This document shows, one piece after another, positions 32,039-42,858 of a stretch of 64,000 bases of DNA. Source of the stretch: Portulaca oleracea. Lineage: Eukaryota > Streptophyta > Magnoliopsida > Caryophyllales > Portulacaceae. The notes beneath the pieces were generated by a model that had not been told where the DNA came from, did not search any database, and worked only from the letters and a program-made list of their open reading frames with translations. The number at the start of each line of letters is the position of its first letter. Within the stretch, counting starts at the first letter, position 1. The translations under genes and the position numbers were made by a program. The stretch spans positions 48,211,269 through 48,275,268 of the forward strand of contig CM055874.1 in assembly GCA_029582165.1 (NCBI GenBank). The letters run 5' to 3'.

Positions 32039-32444
32039 GACTGGTGCCATGCATCACACTGATGTCTGGTCTCTTCTTTGTCCCAGAGTCTCCTATATGG
32101 CTGGTATGTAGGTGTGCATCAAAGTCTAGATTTCAACATTCTATCGTGTTTTCTAATGAAGAAGTGAGATTTGACAATTATTTATGTGTTTGTCTCAAGG
32201 TCAAGGTTGGTCGTCAAAAGGAGTTCAAGGATGCCTTGAGGCACTCCGTGGTAAAAATGTTAATATCTCCACTGAAGTTGCAGAGATTGAGGTTTGCATC
32301 CTTTTTTTAGCTACAAAGCATCATTATAACTTTACCTTCTATATACCGTTTTGTTTCTCAATACATGAAAATGCACTTCTTTCAAGATTACATCACAGTT
32401 CTTGACACTCTTCCCAAAGGAAGCCTGATGGATCTATTTCAGAG
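32039..32444 (+). pseudogene. ERD6-like sugar transporter, three exon fragments
   Basis: Exon a (32039-32103) reads GLVPCITLMSGLFFVPESPI plus WL, the conserved major-facilitator sugar-porter segment ending PESP.WL. Exon b (about 32,204-32,291) reads KVGRQKEFKDALR, then, after a 1-nt loss, LRGKNVNISTEVAEIE. Exon c (about 32,387-32,444) reads YITVLDTLPKGSLMDLFQR. The order and intron positions fit ERD6-like vacuolar monosaccharide transporters. Splice sites are partly preserved; the last donor is changed (AG|TA). Gene fragment within the CACTA-type element. Confidence 0.82.
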
Positions 32445-32984
32445 TAAATACATTCGAGTTGCTAGCTTAACCCCATAATTCCTACTCTTTTCCTCTACTA
32501 ATTTCTACTCTTTTCCTACTCTTTTCCTAATTCCTACTCTTTTCCTCTACTAATTTCCCATGCCTTGAATGTTCAATTTATCTATCTTTATGATCCAGGA
32601 TTAAAATGTAGAAATCCTAGCTTATTAAATCATTGTAAAGCTGCAGTAATTATGATCAAGTTCAACAAGTCATGTTCATAGAATCATGGAAAGATGCACC
32701 CTATTTGCTATGCATGCTGATAAAATTGATGGCAATAAAAATTACATTAGCAAATTTTGTTTTAGTGGTTCTTGCTCAGTGAAGGGCATTAGCTTTGTTC
32801 TTCTATATACCCATTCCTTTTACTATCATAATATGTGCACGCTGCCTGTCTCGTAAAATTCATCAACACCCATTTTCCTGTTGCTCTTACTATTCCAGCC
32901 TTCCCAAATTCTGTCTTTATTTATGTATTAGTTAATAATTGATTTATTTTTCTCTACATCTAGGAATCCATCTAACAACAAAGA

Positions 32985-33330
32985 TAAGTGGATGGACCTC
33001 CTCCATTCAAGATTGGGAGTCTGAAGAATTTGGTAAACTTGTAAGGAATTCCCAGGCATAGAAGAAGTATCTTTTGTCCAACTATTACCTTAACTTGTCT
33101 AATCCAACTGCTTTGTTTCCTGAGTATTCTTGTTGCCTGCTGTTTCTCCGGTCCAGGATCAATAGAATCTCTTCAAAAACTTAAAAGATTGTAAGTATAT
33201 ATCGTGTGTTCTGTTTCTTTTCAAACATCTTCATATACTTTAATGGAATTCAACGAAAATATTTTCATACTAGGAAATGAAAGCCGCAACAAATAATTTT
33301 AAGGTCATCGGCCGAGGAAGTTGACTAGAG
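32985..33330 (+). pseudogene. LRR receptor-like kinase fragments
   Basis: 32,994-33,041 encodes GPPPFKIGSLKNLVNL, a leucine-rich-repeat unit; 33,274-33,320 encodes EMKAATNNFKVIGRGS, the juxtamembrane/kinase start of plant receptor-like kinases (usual form IKAATNNFD..NKIGEGGFG). Spacing and intron-like sequence between them suggest pieces of one gene. Frames are broken soon after each motif. Confidence 0.6.
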
Positions 33331-34005
33331 CAGATGCAACCCTTGTATTGTCCCACAGGTTATTAATGATAAAGGATGGTGAATTCCCATGCAATGGTGT
33401 ACATACTAAGCTTTTTATAGTAGTTGTCATATCACAGTTGCTTGTTATGTACAAATTTAGTGTGTTTTAAATATACAATTTAGTATTACATACTATGCTT
33501 ATCACTGTACAAATTTAGTATTACATAATCAAATATACAATTTACTTATCTTTATCATTTTCTCTTCAATTAGTGTGTTTTAAATATGATTGAGATCTTT
33601 CTAGAGTGAAATTTCACATTTGTTAAATTGATGAATATTGATATGATTTGAAACAGATTAGATGACTCAAATTTTGTAAGAAACCCTAGTGCTTTGGGTA
33701 ACAAAAATATTTGTTGCCTTTGAGAGGAATATGTATAGGCTACTAGATTAACTTGAAGTTCTAATGGTCTTTGGCAACAAATAAAATTGGTTGCCCAAAT
33801 TCACTAAGGCGACAAAAACACTTTGTTGCCCACAAAAAGTACCTTGTGCAACAAATATAAAAAATTTGTTGCCCCGACTTTGGGCTTCGCACCTATTGCA
33901 ACAAATTTGTGACAAAAAAATTTTGTTGCCCAAAGTTTAAGGGCAACAAAAAATGATCTAGGGCAACAAATTTTTTTGTTGCCCAAAAGCATTTTTCTTG
34001 TTGTG

Positions 34006-34193
34006 CTAACACCCATCCCTATGGACCGACAACCCTAACTCTAGAAAACCACAAAAACTTACAACCGAACTGTGGCCCGGTATGCAAAAGATGCCTATAA
34101 AGAATAATAAAATTGTGAAATAAATCAATGTCTCCCTTTTACAATTTCAAATCAACTTGATTTTTTCAAGTTTTACCCTCTTTTTAAGTTTAA
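34006..34193. other. Sequence between the CACTA-type element and the Ogre-like primer binding site
   Basis: The left part probably continues the sequence interrupted at 29,935; the right ~100 bp may be leader sequence of the minus-strand Ogre-like element. No gene seen. Confidence 0.4.
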
Positions 34194-34212
34194 GTCCCCA
34201 ATGGTGTCGCCA
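34194..34212 (-). other. Primer binding site, tRNA-Arg type (Tat/Ogre-like)
   Basis: On the minus strand TGGCGACACCATTGGGGAC, close to the TGGCGACTCCACTGGGGAC primer site of Ogre-type elements, 3 bases from the LTR end. Confidence 0.75.
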
Positions 34213-34215
34213 ATA

Positions 34216-35781
34216 TGTAGGACCCCATGAAAAAAAATTCCTTTTTCCTCGTTATGCGCTACTTAAGTGATCGGGAGCCGACTAAGGTTGCTTAATCCTT
34301 AAATAAGGATATTTTTATTTTTCGAAATTCGTTTTCGGGGTGATGAAACTTTATTTATTTATAAATCAGTTTTTTATTATTTAAATATTTGAAATTGCAC
34401 AAATATTTTAATAATGATTTGGTACCAGCCCAAACACCAGATCCAGGCCCAAGAAAGAGCAAGCGGGTCACCAGAACTCGTCGAAACCCGCAGGGGTTTT
34501 GACAATTCTTAGACTGAGCCTCTTGTTTCCTCGGCCCAGAGAAAGGTGGATGGAAATTGATAAAACCCGCAAGGGTTTTATCAATTTCTGGCCCATTTCT
34601 CTCGGGTCTAGCCTTGAATTGGTGAGAAGAATGTATTAAATCATTTTTTAAATTCTTTTTATGCAAATGCGAATATTGTAGATAATTAAACAGATTGCAA
34701 AAAGAATTAAAGAGTCGCCAGCCGATTTAAGGAAACCGACAAATCATAAAATAAAGTGAATGACTCCAGTCTACAAAACCCGATTTCTAAGCTCGGGGGT
34801 AAGGTTACGGATCCGAGAATTATAAGAACTCTCGGATCCGCCTGTTAGAAAATAGACTTTACTAAAATCAAACTTGAAATGAAAGAGAGCGGGGAGAAGT
34901 TAAATAAATTTCGCAAAGTTACATTCTTGATCATGCAATATAAAATGAAGAGGTTTTCTTTTACAAAAGAAACAAGTACAAATGAAGGAATGAAAGCGTA
35001 AATTACACAATTTAAATATGATAATAACGAAGTGCAAACCTTGTTTAAAGGTAATAGATGAGATGGGATGTATGCCTTGACTTGACCTCGACTTGTAGCT
35101 TGGATGGAAAGATGAATATGGGAATGGTTAGGATGGTGGTTTGATAATGATAATGTAACGAGATTATGAGAATGATTATGGAAGAGTTAGAAGGAGAGTA
35201 TGTGTAATGGAATTTTGAGAGAGTTTGAGTATAGTTGGTGAGAATAGTTGATGAAATGAGGGTGGAATGGAAGGGGTATTTATAGGTGAAGGGATGTATA
35301 TTTTTGGAGGGAAATGGAGGGGGACACATCCCTAGGATCGTACCCTTCTACCATGCAAAGATAAAACCCATGCGGGTTTTGGGAGGTGAAGGCAAGGTCA
35401 ACCACGTGGGGCTATGATCAAGGGATATGCATGGGATGATTTTGGCGCCAGAATTGAGACTTAAACCCCTGCGGGTTTTGATATCCCCCACACAGATCGC
35501 TAACGTGGCCGGCAAAACGACGCGTTGCTCCTGAGTTTAAAACCCCTGCGGGTTTTATATTCATCTGGGCGGGAAGCGCGTCTTGGGCCCGCTTTTCCTT
35601 TAGGTTGCTTCTGATTATGAAAACCCCCGGGGGTTTTATCATATCTACGCGGGCTGCTTTGATCTGTTGTGCTCATATTGCTGATTCCATGGGCCCAATG
35701 ACCCATTTTGGTGTTCGGCCCAACTGACTTGCTGAGTTTTGACGGGTCGAGATTACATCAATGCAAATCCCGGTGTCTATA
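34216..35781 (-). mobile_element. Ogre/Tat-like 5' LTR, minus orientation, 1,566 bp
   Basis: In element orientation it starts near TATAGACACCGGGATT (normally TGTAGACACCGGG) at 35781 and ends GGGTCCTACA at 34216, next to the primer binding site. It carries the family block GAGTCGCC (near 34,708) and GCTCGGGGGTAAGGTTACGG (near 34,790). The same block appears in the second LTR near 61,492. The ORFs inside are LTR artefacts. Confidence 0.8.
34480..35640. repeat. Repeated AAAACCC-N4-GGGTTTT palindromes in the LTR
   Basis: Six dispersed palindromes: GAAACCCGCAGGGGTTTT (about 34,483-34,500), TAAAACCCGCAAGGGTTTTA (34561-34580), AAAACCCATGCGGGTTTT (35363-35380), AAACCCCTGCGGGTTTT (about 35,463-35,479), AAAACCCCTGCGGGTTTT (about 35,539-35,556) and AAAACCCCCGGGGGTTTT (35620-35637, perfect). 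Confidence 0.9.
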
Positions 35782-36560
35782 GTTATAGTAGTATTTGTAT
35801 TTTCCTTATTAGTAGGAAAATTAGTTATAGATATTATCCTTATTATTAATTAAGTTGTAAAGCATAATGCCAAGTAGTATTTAGTAGGTGTGGACGTCAA
35901 TTAGGAGAAGGATAGACGTCAATATTAGGAGTCATAGTCTTGGATGGCTAATTTTGTAACTAATCCAATTAGGATTAGAAAAGCCAAATCCTAGAAGGAT
36001 TCATCATATTGTAATTAATCCAATTAGGATTAGGAAAGCCAAATCCTAGAAGGATTTAGGCTACTTAGGCGTCAAGTTAGTAGTCCTAGTAGGATTAGGA
36101 CTTAGTCTAGTATAAATAGGGAGGTTTGTAATCGTTTTAGACAAAACTTTTGAATATGAATACAAAACGAGCTTTTGCTCATCCTGAGAGATTCCCTCTT
36201 ACCTTTTCTACTATTGTATCTTGAATTGGCTATTCAAGTGGTGAGATAGAGCTTGTTCCAATACATAGAAGGTGTTTCTGTAACTAAGTAGAAGAACAAG
36301 AAGCCCTAGGGATTCAACTTGTGGTGTCTGTGTATCAAGTTTGATTCCCTTGAACTATCCAAAGTTTCTATCTTTATTGATCTATCCCTACAAACCCTAG
36401 GATTCACGTGATCAGTACCCTAACCCTAAATTGGTTGCACGTCATCCCTTGATGTGTAATTGATCAAACCCTAGCCTTGCTTCAGTTATACATCACCTCT
36501 TAACACCAATTGGTTTTAAGATGGAATCTAACTTAACTTTTGTACCATGGGCCTTAGTTG
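35782..36560 (+). mobile_element. LTR-like fragment with TATA box and a tandem duplication
   Basis: AT-rich upstream part, TATAAATAGG at 36111-36120, then a leader-like region. A ~56-bp direct repeat (AATCCAATTAGGATTAG...AAATCCTAGAAGGATT) occupies about 35,957-36,066. The family is unknown; ends not found. Confidence 0.5.
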
Positions 36561-37299
36561 AAGTGGCCTCCCGCTTTGAATCTCCCCAATAATATAGATT
36601 GACATACATACTTGCACATGTACATATATGACTACTTGAAAATTAAACATTCATGCTTGTCCTTCCATCAATTAACAAGAAATTGATAATGCCTTATGCT
36701 CAAATAATCATGATAAACCTAACCAAATAATTATCAGGCTTTGTATTCAACTAGGCATCTCATATATGAACACCACATATTTGTACTTAACCATGGAAAA
36801 ACATGTCATAAACTCATAAATTTACTTAACATGACACTTTGTGATTTACTTGACAATAATAAAATCACACTTTACATTTTGGCATTAAGAATAATGGCAA
36901 AGAAACATGTATTCATAGAACACCCTAACACACCACTTTTTTAAAAAACTTGTAAATGGTGACTTAACAAGGCGTAGATTATGAATCTCAACATGTTTCT
37001 ATATATTAATCCTTCCATCTGAATGAACCCAATTCAAATCAAATAGAACTATGTCTCTTAAAAATAAACAAATGCCAATAAATAACTTATCTCGATGAAG
37101 ATAATCTCATCATACTCCTTGAACCTCTTGAGTATGAACATTAATCACCATTGCCACAACCGATCGATAATCTCACTACATCAATCAAAAGAATCACAAT
37201 TGATTAATAATCTTGATAATTAAAATAATAAACTTGAATAAACAAAACTTGTATAAAGCAACATAAACTTATCTTTTCCACTCCATAGCTTCTTGATCT
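36561..37299. other. Gap: AT-rich, no gene recognised
   Basis: No domain or repeat boundary identified. The ORF at 36,741-36,944 shows no recognisable feature. Confidence 0.4.
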
Positions 37300-38077
37300 C
37301 AATTTCCATCACTCAAATTGCCCGGAATGATCCTTGACATGATCATCCATAGTGAATAAGTCTTAAGATTGTCGGAAATATGGGGAAACGCGGTCACACA
37401 CAAGATGGGGGATCACTTGGGTGGCTAGGAGTCGAGGGCAATCCCGTCTCCCCTTAAGACTTATTCACTAGACCGTGAAAAGACTCAAGGGTAAAACCTA
37501 ACTTCTTGTAAGCAAAGTTACAAGATCTCTCAAGAATTTTGCTGCAGTTCAACACCTTAGGATTATGTTGAAGCTCTCTAGAAGAAGATAGAAGAGGTTG
37601 TAGTGGGTGTGTTTGAATAAGCAAACTCCTCACTATTTATAGGCTTGAGGAGTATTCAAATTGGTTATAATTACCAAACCAAGAGGGCATGATCCATGGG
37701 ATTAGTCTATGGATAATAACAGGATGATTATTGACTGATTTCTTAGTCAATAGTTGCCCCAAAACCAATCTTAATGAATCAATCCGGAAGCTGAAATCAT
37801 TGGATTTCAAATATTAACGCTGACTGGCTTCAACACCGGTCGTAGTGCAACACCACGGTCCGTGTTGACCTCAACATGGTCCATGGTGATTCACCATGGT
37901 CTGTGTTGGACAAGTGCAGGTTATTCTTACTCTCTGAACACCAACAAGGGCCGTGTCATGTCTGACACGGTCCGTATTGAGTCCAACTTGCTTGTTTTGC
38001 TTCACGTTGACCTCCCGGTCAACCTTATGATTTTATATTATACTTTTATACCCCTTAATTCTTGAAATACTCTAACA
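37300..38077 (-). mobile_element. Copia-like LTR, minus orientation (left end approximate)
   Basis: In element orientation it begins TGTTAGAGTATTTCAAG at 38077, preceded by the polypurine-like ATTATGGGGAGAATC (38,078-38,092). A TATA-like CCTATAAATAGTGAGG lies near 37,645. Between them (37,830-37,990) are iterated palindromic words such as ACCATGGTCCATGGT and GACACGGTCCGT. No coding domain adjoins it. Confidence 0.5.
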
Positions 38078-38279
38078 GATTCTCCCCATAATATGATTCT
38101 AGTTTTGGCAAAAGACTTGGCTAGATCATCTACATATATAAGTCAATTTATCAAGTGATAAATTTTGTACCAAATTAACAAATTTGCACGTGTTAGATGA
38201 ATTTTACAATAACATTTAATTTATAAATTTAAGATGAATTATTCACAATAAATATTGATGAATATATTTTTAAAATTTA

Positions 38280-38790
38280 ATTTGTTGGAGGATCTAGAAA
38301 GTACTCCAAGAATAAAAGGCAACAGTTGAACACAAGCTAATAGTTTACCATTCAATAGCAATTAAAGAAAGAAGATTATTTGACAAATCGAAAATGTTGA
38401 GTATTTGGGAAGATGCCTTATAAATAGCTTGTCCCATTATTAATATCATATTGTTATATATTAGTTTGAGATAAAATGAAATGATTGAATTTTATAATTA
38501 TAATATCACATGTATGTGAATTTCATAAAGTTATATTTTCATCCGTTACTTTCTATATTTGTAAAAAAACGCCTAAAATATAACTAATTGATGAGATTGA
38601 TTCGATTAGGGCACCATTTGTACTCATTGGCGTAGCCAATACATCGAAATATTGTTATAATTGATAATTAATGCTTACTATTAAGAAATAGTGCCAAAAA
38701 TCATTTGAAATAATAATTTGGTGAAGGATAAGACACTTAAAGAAGTGTCTTGGGATAAGACACGTATCATCACCATTGACTAATAAGTAC
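38280..38790 (-). repeat. Interspersed element copy (inverse of 50,532-50,990)
   Basis: The reverse complement shares with 50,532 onward GGTGATGATAC, CTTACCAAATT-like, ATGATTTTTGGCACTA/ATGATTTTTGACACTA, AATAGTAAGCATTAATTATC and GAATCGACCTCAT/GAATCAATCTCAT. Ends and class unknown; possibly a non-autonomous element. Confidence 0.6.
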
Positions 38791-38799
38791 ACATTATCA

Positions 38800-39810
38800 G
38801 TTCAAAAAAAAAAAAAGTACACATTATACAAAAAAAATTGAAATGTCTAAAGTTGTCTACTATGGTATCAAGGTAAATAAGTAAGTTTGGGGGAGGGAAA
38901 TGGAGAGTTTCGATCATGGTGCTTGAGAACCCTGCCAATCTCTCGACAGGTTCTTGATGCACAAGTTCAGTTAATTAGAGTATTGAATTGAAAAGTCAAA
39001 ATTCTTTAGTTAGCTAAACAGACATTGACAGGTTAACAAGAAGACCTTGACCAGCTTCTCGTCAAGCAACACAGAAAAGTTCAGCGACAAGCACTAAATG
39101 GTAAGAATCCAAGCAATTGATTTGAATACTGAAAATTAATCCCTGCCTTGTTATGTGCAGATAACTATGGAAAGAATCAAACACTTTGATGGAGAGACGC
39201 ATTAAATTCATGTGAAGAATCTTGGACAAAACAATCAAGATATAAATATGGATAGAAGAGAAACAATCGCATATAGTTGCCTTATAAATACCAACAGTCC
39301 TCTTGAAACACATCTATAAAGATAGCGAAGATGAAAGAAGAAAGTATTGATTGCAAAAGCACAAAGGCTACTTAACTAAGAGATTCTCTTATCCTTCAAA
39401 TTTGTAATCGATTGTAGCCAAAGTTGACTTGGTGAGTTGGTGAGAGTACCAAATCAGGGATTGATTAGGGAGCATTAGCATTCTCTGTAACTAAGTTTGT
39501 ATCTTAGTGAGTGTATTTGATTAATTGGATCATGATTAGGGATTAGTTGAAGTACTAAGTTAAAGAGAAGTGTTGAGCCAAGGAGATTGATAGAATCTCC
39601 TATTAATCTGTGGATCAAGGGATTATTTCTTGATAGAGCTATCACTGTTCAATTTGTTAGCTATTCGTTTACTTTGAAAAATATCAAAAAGTACGTTTCA
39701 TTTACATTTATTTAAATATCTCTAAAAGTTGCTACACCAATCAATCTATTTTAGTGTGGCACACATTTGGCAAAAATATCCATCAAACCCTATTCACCCC
39801 CTAAAAGGTT
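38800..39810 (+). mobile_element. Copia-like LTR remnant
   Basis: TATA-like TTATAAATACC at 39,281-39,291, leader-like sequence, and near the end CAAACCCTATTCACCCCCTA (39,784-39,803), a sequence characteristic of Angela/SIRE-type copia LTR ends. No primer binding site follows, so it is truncated or a solo LTR. Confidence 0.5.
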
Positions 39811-40025
39811 CATGAAGATAGTAAAATACTAAAAAAAAAATAAAACATAAATTTATTCATAAATGATAGAAATACATGAAGTATAGGCAGCGTGATCGCA
39901 TAGGAATGTATGAATGCGAAAGAGGGACGTAAGGACATAAACAAGGAATTATTTAACATAGTAATTAAAGGCAAGGGACTACGTACGTAGACAATCATAT
40001 GTTGTCCCATTGGTGTATGAGTTAA

Positions 40026-42254
40026 TTAAAAAGTAGAAGCAACTGATTTGGGAACCCAAAGAATGTGGTCCTCTGGAAGGAAATGGCAGATAGGAACGCT
40101 CCCTGGGTGAACCTTAAGGACTTGAAATGCCAAGTGTCTAGGGTTCCATTTAGAGGTGTCCTTGTGGCAAACAACCGCAGCCTTGACCTTGAGTCCATCA
40201 GCTCCGAGCAAGGAAACCACGTAGGCGTTGGTTGATCTAGTTTTGTGGCAATAGAAGACCGCATATGCATAGTTTTGCTTGTGGCACACCACAGAGTCAG
40301 TGGCTGGGATGGGCTTGACCCCCTTGAATAAATAGTTTTGCAAGGGGGATTCTTTCTGTGCATGGGTAGTCACCACTACTGCGGGATCCTTCCCCAGCAT
40401 GGAGGTTGTCAAGTCTAGCATTTCCTCCAAGGAGGTGGCGCAGTGTTTCTCCTCTCCATCAACACCCTTGTCATCTTGGCATTCCTTGACAGTCTCACTG
40501 ATGACCTTGGCCTCGTCAGACCCTGGGGGGAGCTTGAATCGGGCAAGGATCTCTGGGATCTTGTCGGAGGAAAACGGGATTGAGTTAGCCTCGTCACGGG
40601 GAAGGAAGGTTGCATCGTTGGTGCTCTTTGTGAAGTGGAGCATCATCTTGTTTCCAGGTTTAAGATCCTTCTCCAAGAAAAATAAGGCCACGTTGGGGTT
40701 GTCATGGAGCTGGTCCTCTGAGGCAGCATAGCGGTAAATGAATGGGCTGGGCTGCCCAGGGACTGTCACAGTGACATGCTTTCCTTTTCCACCAGCGTGG
40801 ACATTCACACCTCCGCTGCCAACATGGACATCGGCGCCTTTGCCAGGTTTCCCTGCATTCACGTTAACTCCGTTGTTGCCAACGTGGACATTAGTGCCAT
40901 GTGTGCCAGTGTCGACATCAACTCCACCAGTTCCAACATTAACATGGGCGCCTTTGCCTGGCTTCCCTGTGCTCACGTCTACTCCATTGCCTCCTACGCT
41001 CACACTCGTGTCTCCATCTGTTATACAAAAATGCATGTGTCAGTAACTCCATTTCGAACAACCCAATACACATATTGATTCAAGATGATACACATATTGA
41101 TTCAAGATGATTAATGATCATCTTAAATAATCCTTATTTCACATTTTTATAATTTTTAATACTATTTTCTCTAATAATTATATATATTTATCAACTATAA
41201 GAGTACAATACTTATTAGCTAGGTCAAAAATTATAAATAATAGTCTAGTTTTATAAATCATAGTAGAAAATGCACATTTTATGCATAGTTTTATATTTTT
41301 GAAAAAATATAAACAAATAATTATTTTTATATTGTTTATAAGTTGTGATAACTCTCAAAGTAATGAAATAAAACTTTATAATAGTTTAAATATACTTACA
41401 TTAATTTTATGAGTGATTTAAGTGAGATACAAAATGATTATTAACCATCTTGCATCAAAATATTTATCATTTTGCTTTACCTTTTGGGTTTACCTTTTGA
41501 ACATGCATGCTAGTTATCGTACATTAGCACGAGGCCATGCCTCAACTAGAGGCCCCTAGCTAGATTCTAGTGACAAACTGAAGCTATAAAGCCATAAACT
41601 AACAATTTTACTAACCAGATCGCAAGGAGTCCTGGATGACCTTAGGTATGGGAGTGTTAGGTAACTTTTTCTTCCAGTACTCCTCGGGGGATACAGCTGC
41701 ATGGCTTGCTATCACTAGCCCAACCTGCATTAAAAGAAATAAATAAAGTTGTTCCATCAAAGATATGAAGTAAACAACTTCCGCTGGATTGTTGAACACT
41801 ACTAACATACCAATGACCTAGTAACTTAAACCGAAGACCGTACCTCGTAAATTCCTAACTATTATGATTTAGAATATCGCTAGTTGGAGAACAATGAAGG
41901 GTTTCTAACTAGGACTCAATATAGCAAAACATATGGGAGGATAATAGTCGTAGTGATGGCCTTAATTACATAAACAATTACTATAAGTTTACTAGGTACA
42001 GTCCTAACCTTTTTTTTATTTTTTAAAAAAAATCAATAATCTGAATTAGAAAAAAGTTGTAAGGATCTGTATACTACTAAACACCATCACACAATAGTGG
42101 AAGGTTGGGATGAACTCATTTACGCAAGTTAAATTATATGTTTTACATGTTTACCAGCTGTCTTGGGGAGAAAAAAAAGAAAAGAAAAATAATAGTAGAA
42201 GAGCGAGGAGCTTACGAATAAGGTTGCTAAGAGAGCAAAGTGGGATTTGGTCAT
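40026..42254 (-). CDS. BURP-domain protein, RD22-like (BURP gene 2)
   Basis: Paralogue of BURP gene 1, same strand, about 19 kb away. Proposed exons (minus): 42254-42216 (39 nt), 41724-41616 (109 nt), 41017-40026; 379 aa. Exons 1 and 2 have the same lengths and phases as in gene 1. Signal peptide MTKSHFALLATLF plus VGLVIASHA, then EYWKKKLPNTPIP. The middle region is repeats of the type TGKPGKGAHVNVG, with alternating V-x-V-x-G. The BURP domain has ALFFLEK, KECQ, KHCATSLEEM and a complete CH-X10-CH-X25-CH-X25-CH series. Intron 1 is 491 bp; intron 2 is 598 bp and contains a MITE. A secreted/cell-wall role is known for the family. It looks intact. Confidence 0.94.
41087..41474 (-). mobile_element. 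Palindrome-ended MITE, copy 2 (in intron 2 of BURP gene 2)
   Basis: Reverse complement of the element at 19,613-20,004, with matching ends (GATTCAAGATGATTAATGAT on the left; TTAACCATCTTGCATC on the right) and interior (AGCTAGGTCAAAAA). Orientation opposite to copy 1 although the host genes share orientation. Confidence 0.8.
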
Positions 42255-42383
42255 TCTCTCTAAATTGGGTTCTTGGATCAAACAAGAGAGAGTACTTGAC
42301 TAAGAGAGAAAGTAAACAAGAGTTGAACACCAAGCTAAGGAGTAATTGTTACTGCGGTGTAAGGGGATTACAGGACTAGCTAG

Positions 42384-42391
42384 TATTTATA
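42384..42391 (-). promoter_or_regulatory. TATA box of BURP gene 2
   Basis: TATAAATA on the minus strand, 130 bp upstream of the ATG at 42254, in the context TATAAATACTAGC. Confidence 0.75.
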
Positions 42392-42711
42392 AGGGTTTTA
42401 GGTAACAAAAGAAAGTATTGTCACCTGAGATGTCACATCGGTAATCCTTTTAAGTAATTTATGACAACATCTTTGTTTGGAACTCTCTGGCAGCAATACA
42501 AGACCGGAGAAGGTAGGGGAGACCATTTGCTTATTCTTCCAAGTTTTCACAAGATTTTAGCATTGTGTGCATGCCCATGTATGCTTCCATAGTTTTGTAT
42601 ATTGAATTGGGATTATTCTGGGCCCACTCGGGTCCATTATACCATGTCATTTACTTCACTAATTGATATGTAGTTTAAATGTGAAGCAATTAGAACATTC
42701 ATATACGAGAT

Positions 42712-42713
<2 letters not shown>

Positions 42714-42786
<73 letters not shown>
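42714..42786. repeat. (TA)n microsatellite
   Basis: Continuous TA tract. The stretch 42,400-42,713 upstream of BURP gene 2 shows no gene. Confidence 0.97.
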
Positions 42787-42788
<2 letters not shown>

Positions 42789-42858
42789 TGATACAAAGAA
42801 TAAAATCGAAATATGTAGATTCTAATAAGGACATTTTGAGAAATTTATAATTTGTTCT

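Larger units (their letters stand above)
29936..34005. mobile_element. CACTA-type element carrying host gene fragments, 4,070 bp
   Basis: Terminal inverted repeats CACAACAAGAAAAATG (29936-29951) and its complement (33990-34005), flanked by perfect CTA duplications (29933-29935, 34006-34008). Sub-terminal repeats of GGCAACAAA/TTTGTTGCC occur at both ends (29,955-30,080 and 33,690-33,990). No transposase was recognised. The interior holds exon-intron pieces of at least three unrelated host genes with splice-site remnants, so they were acquired as DNA. The last base of CACTA differs in the terminus (CACAA). Confidence 0.88.
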
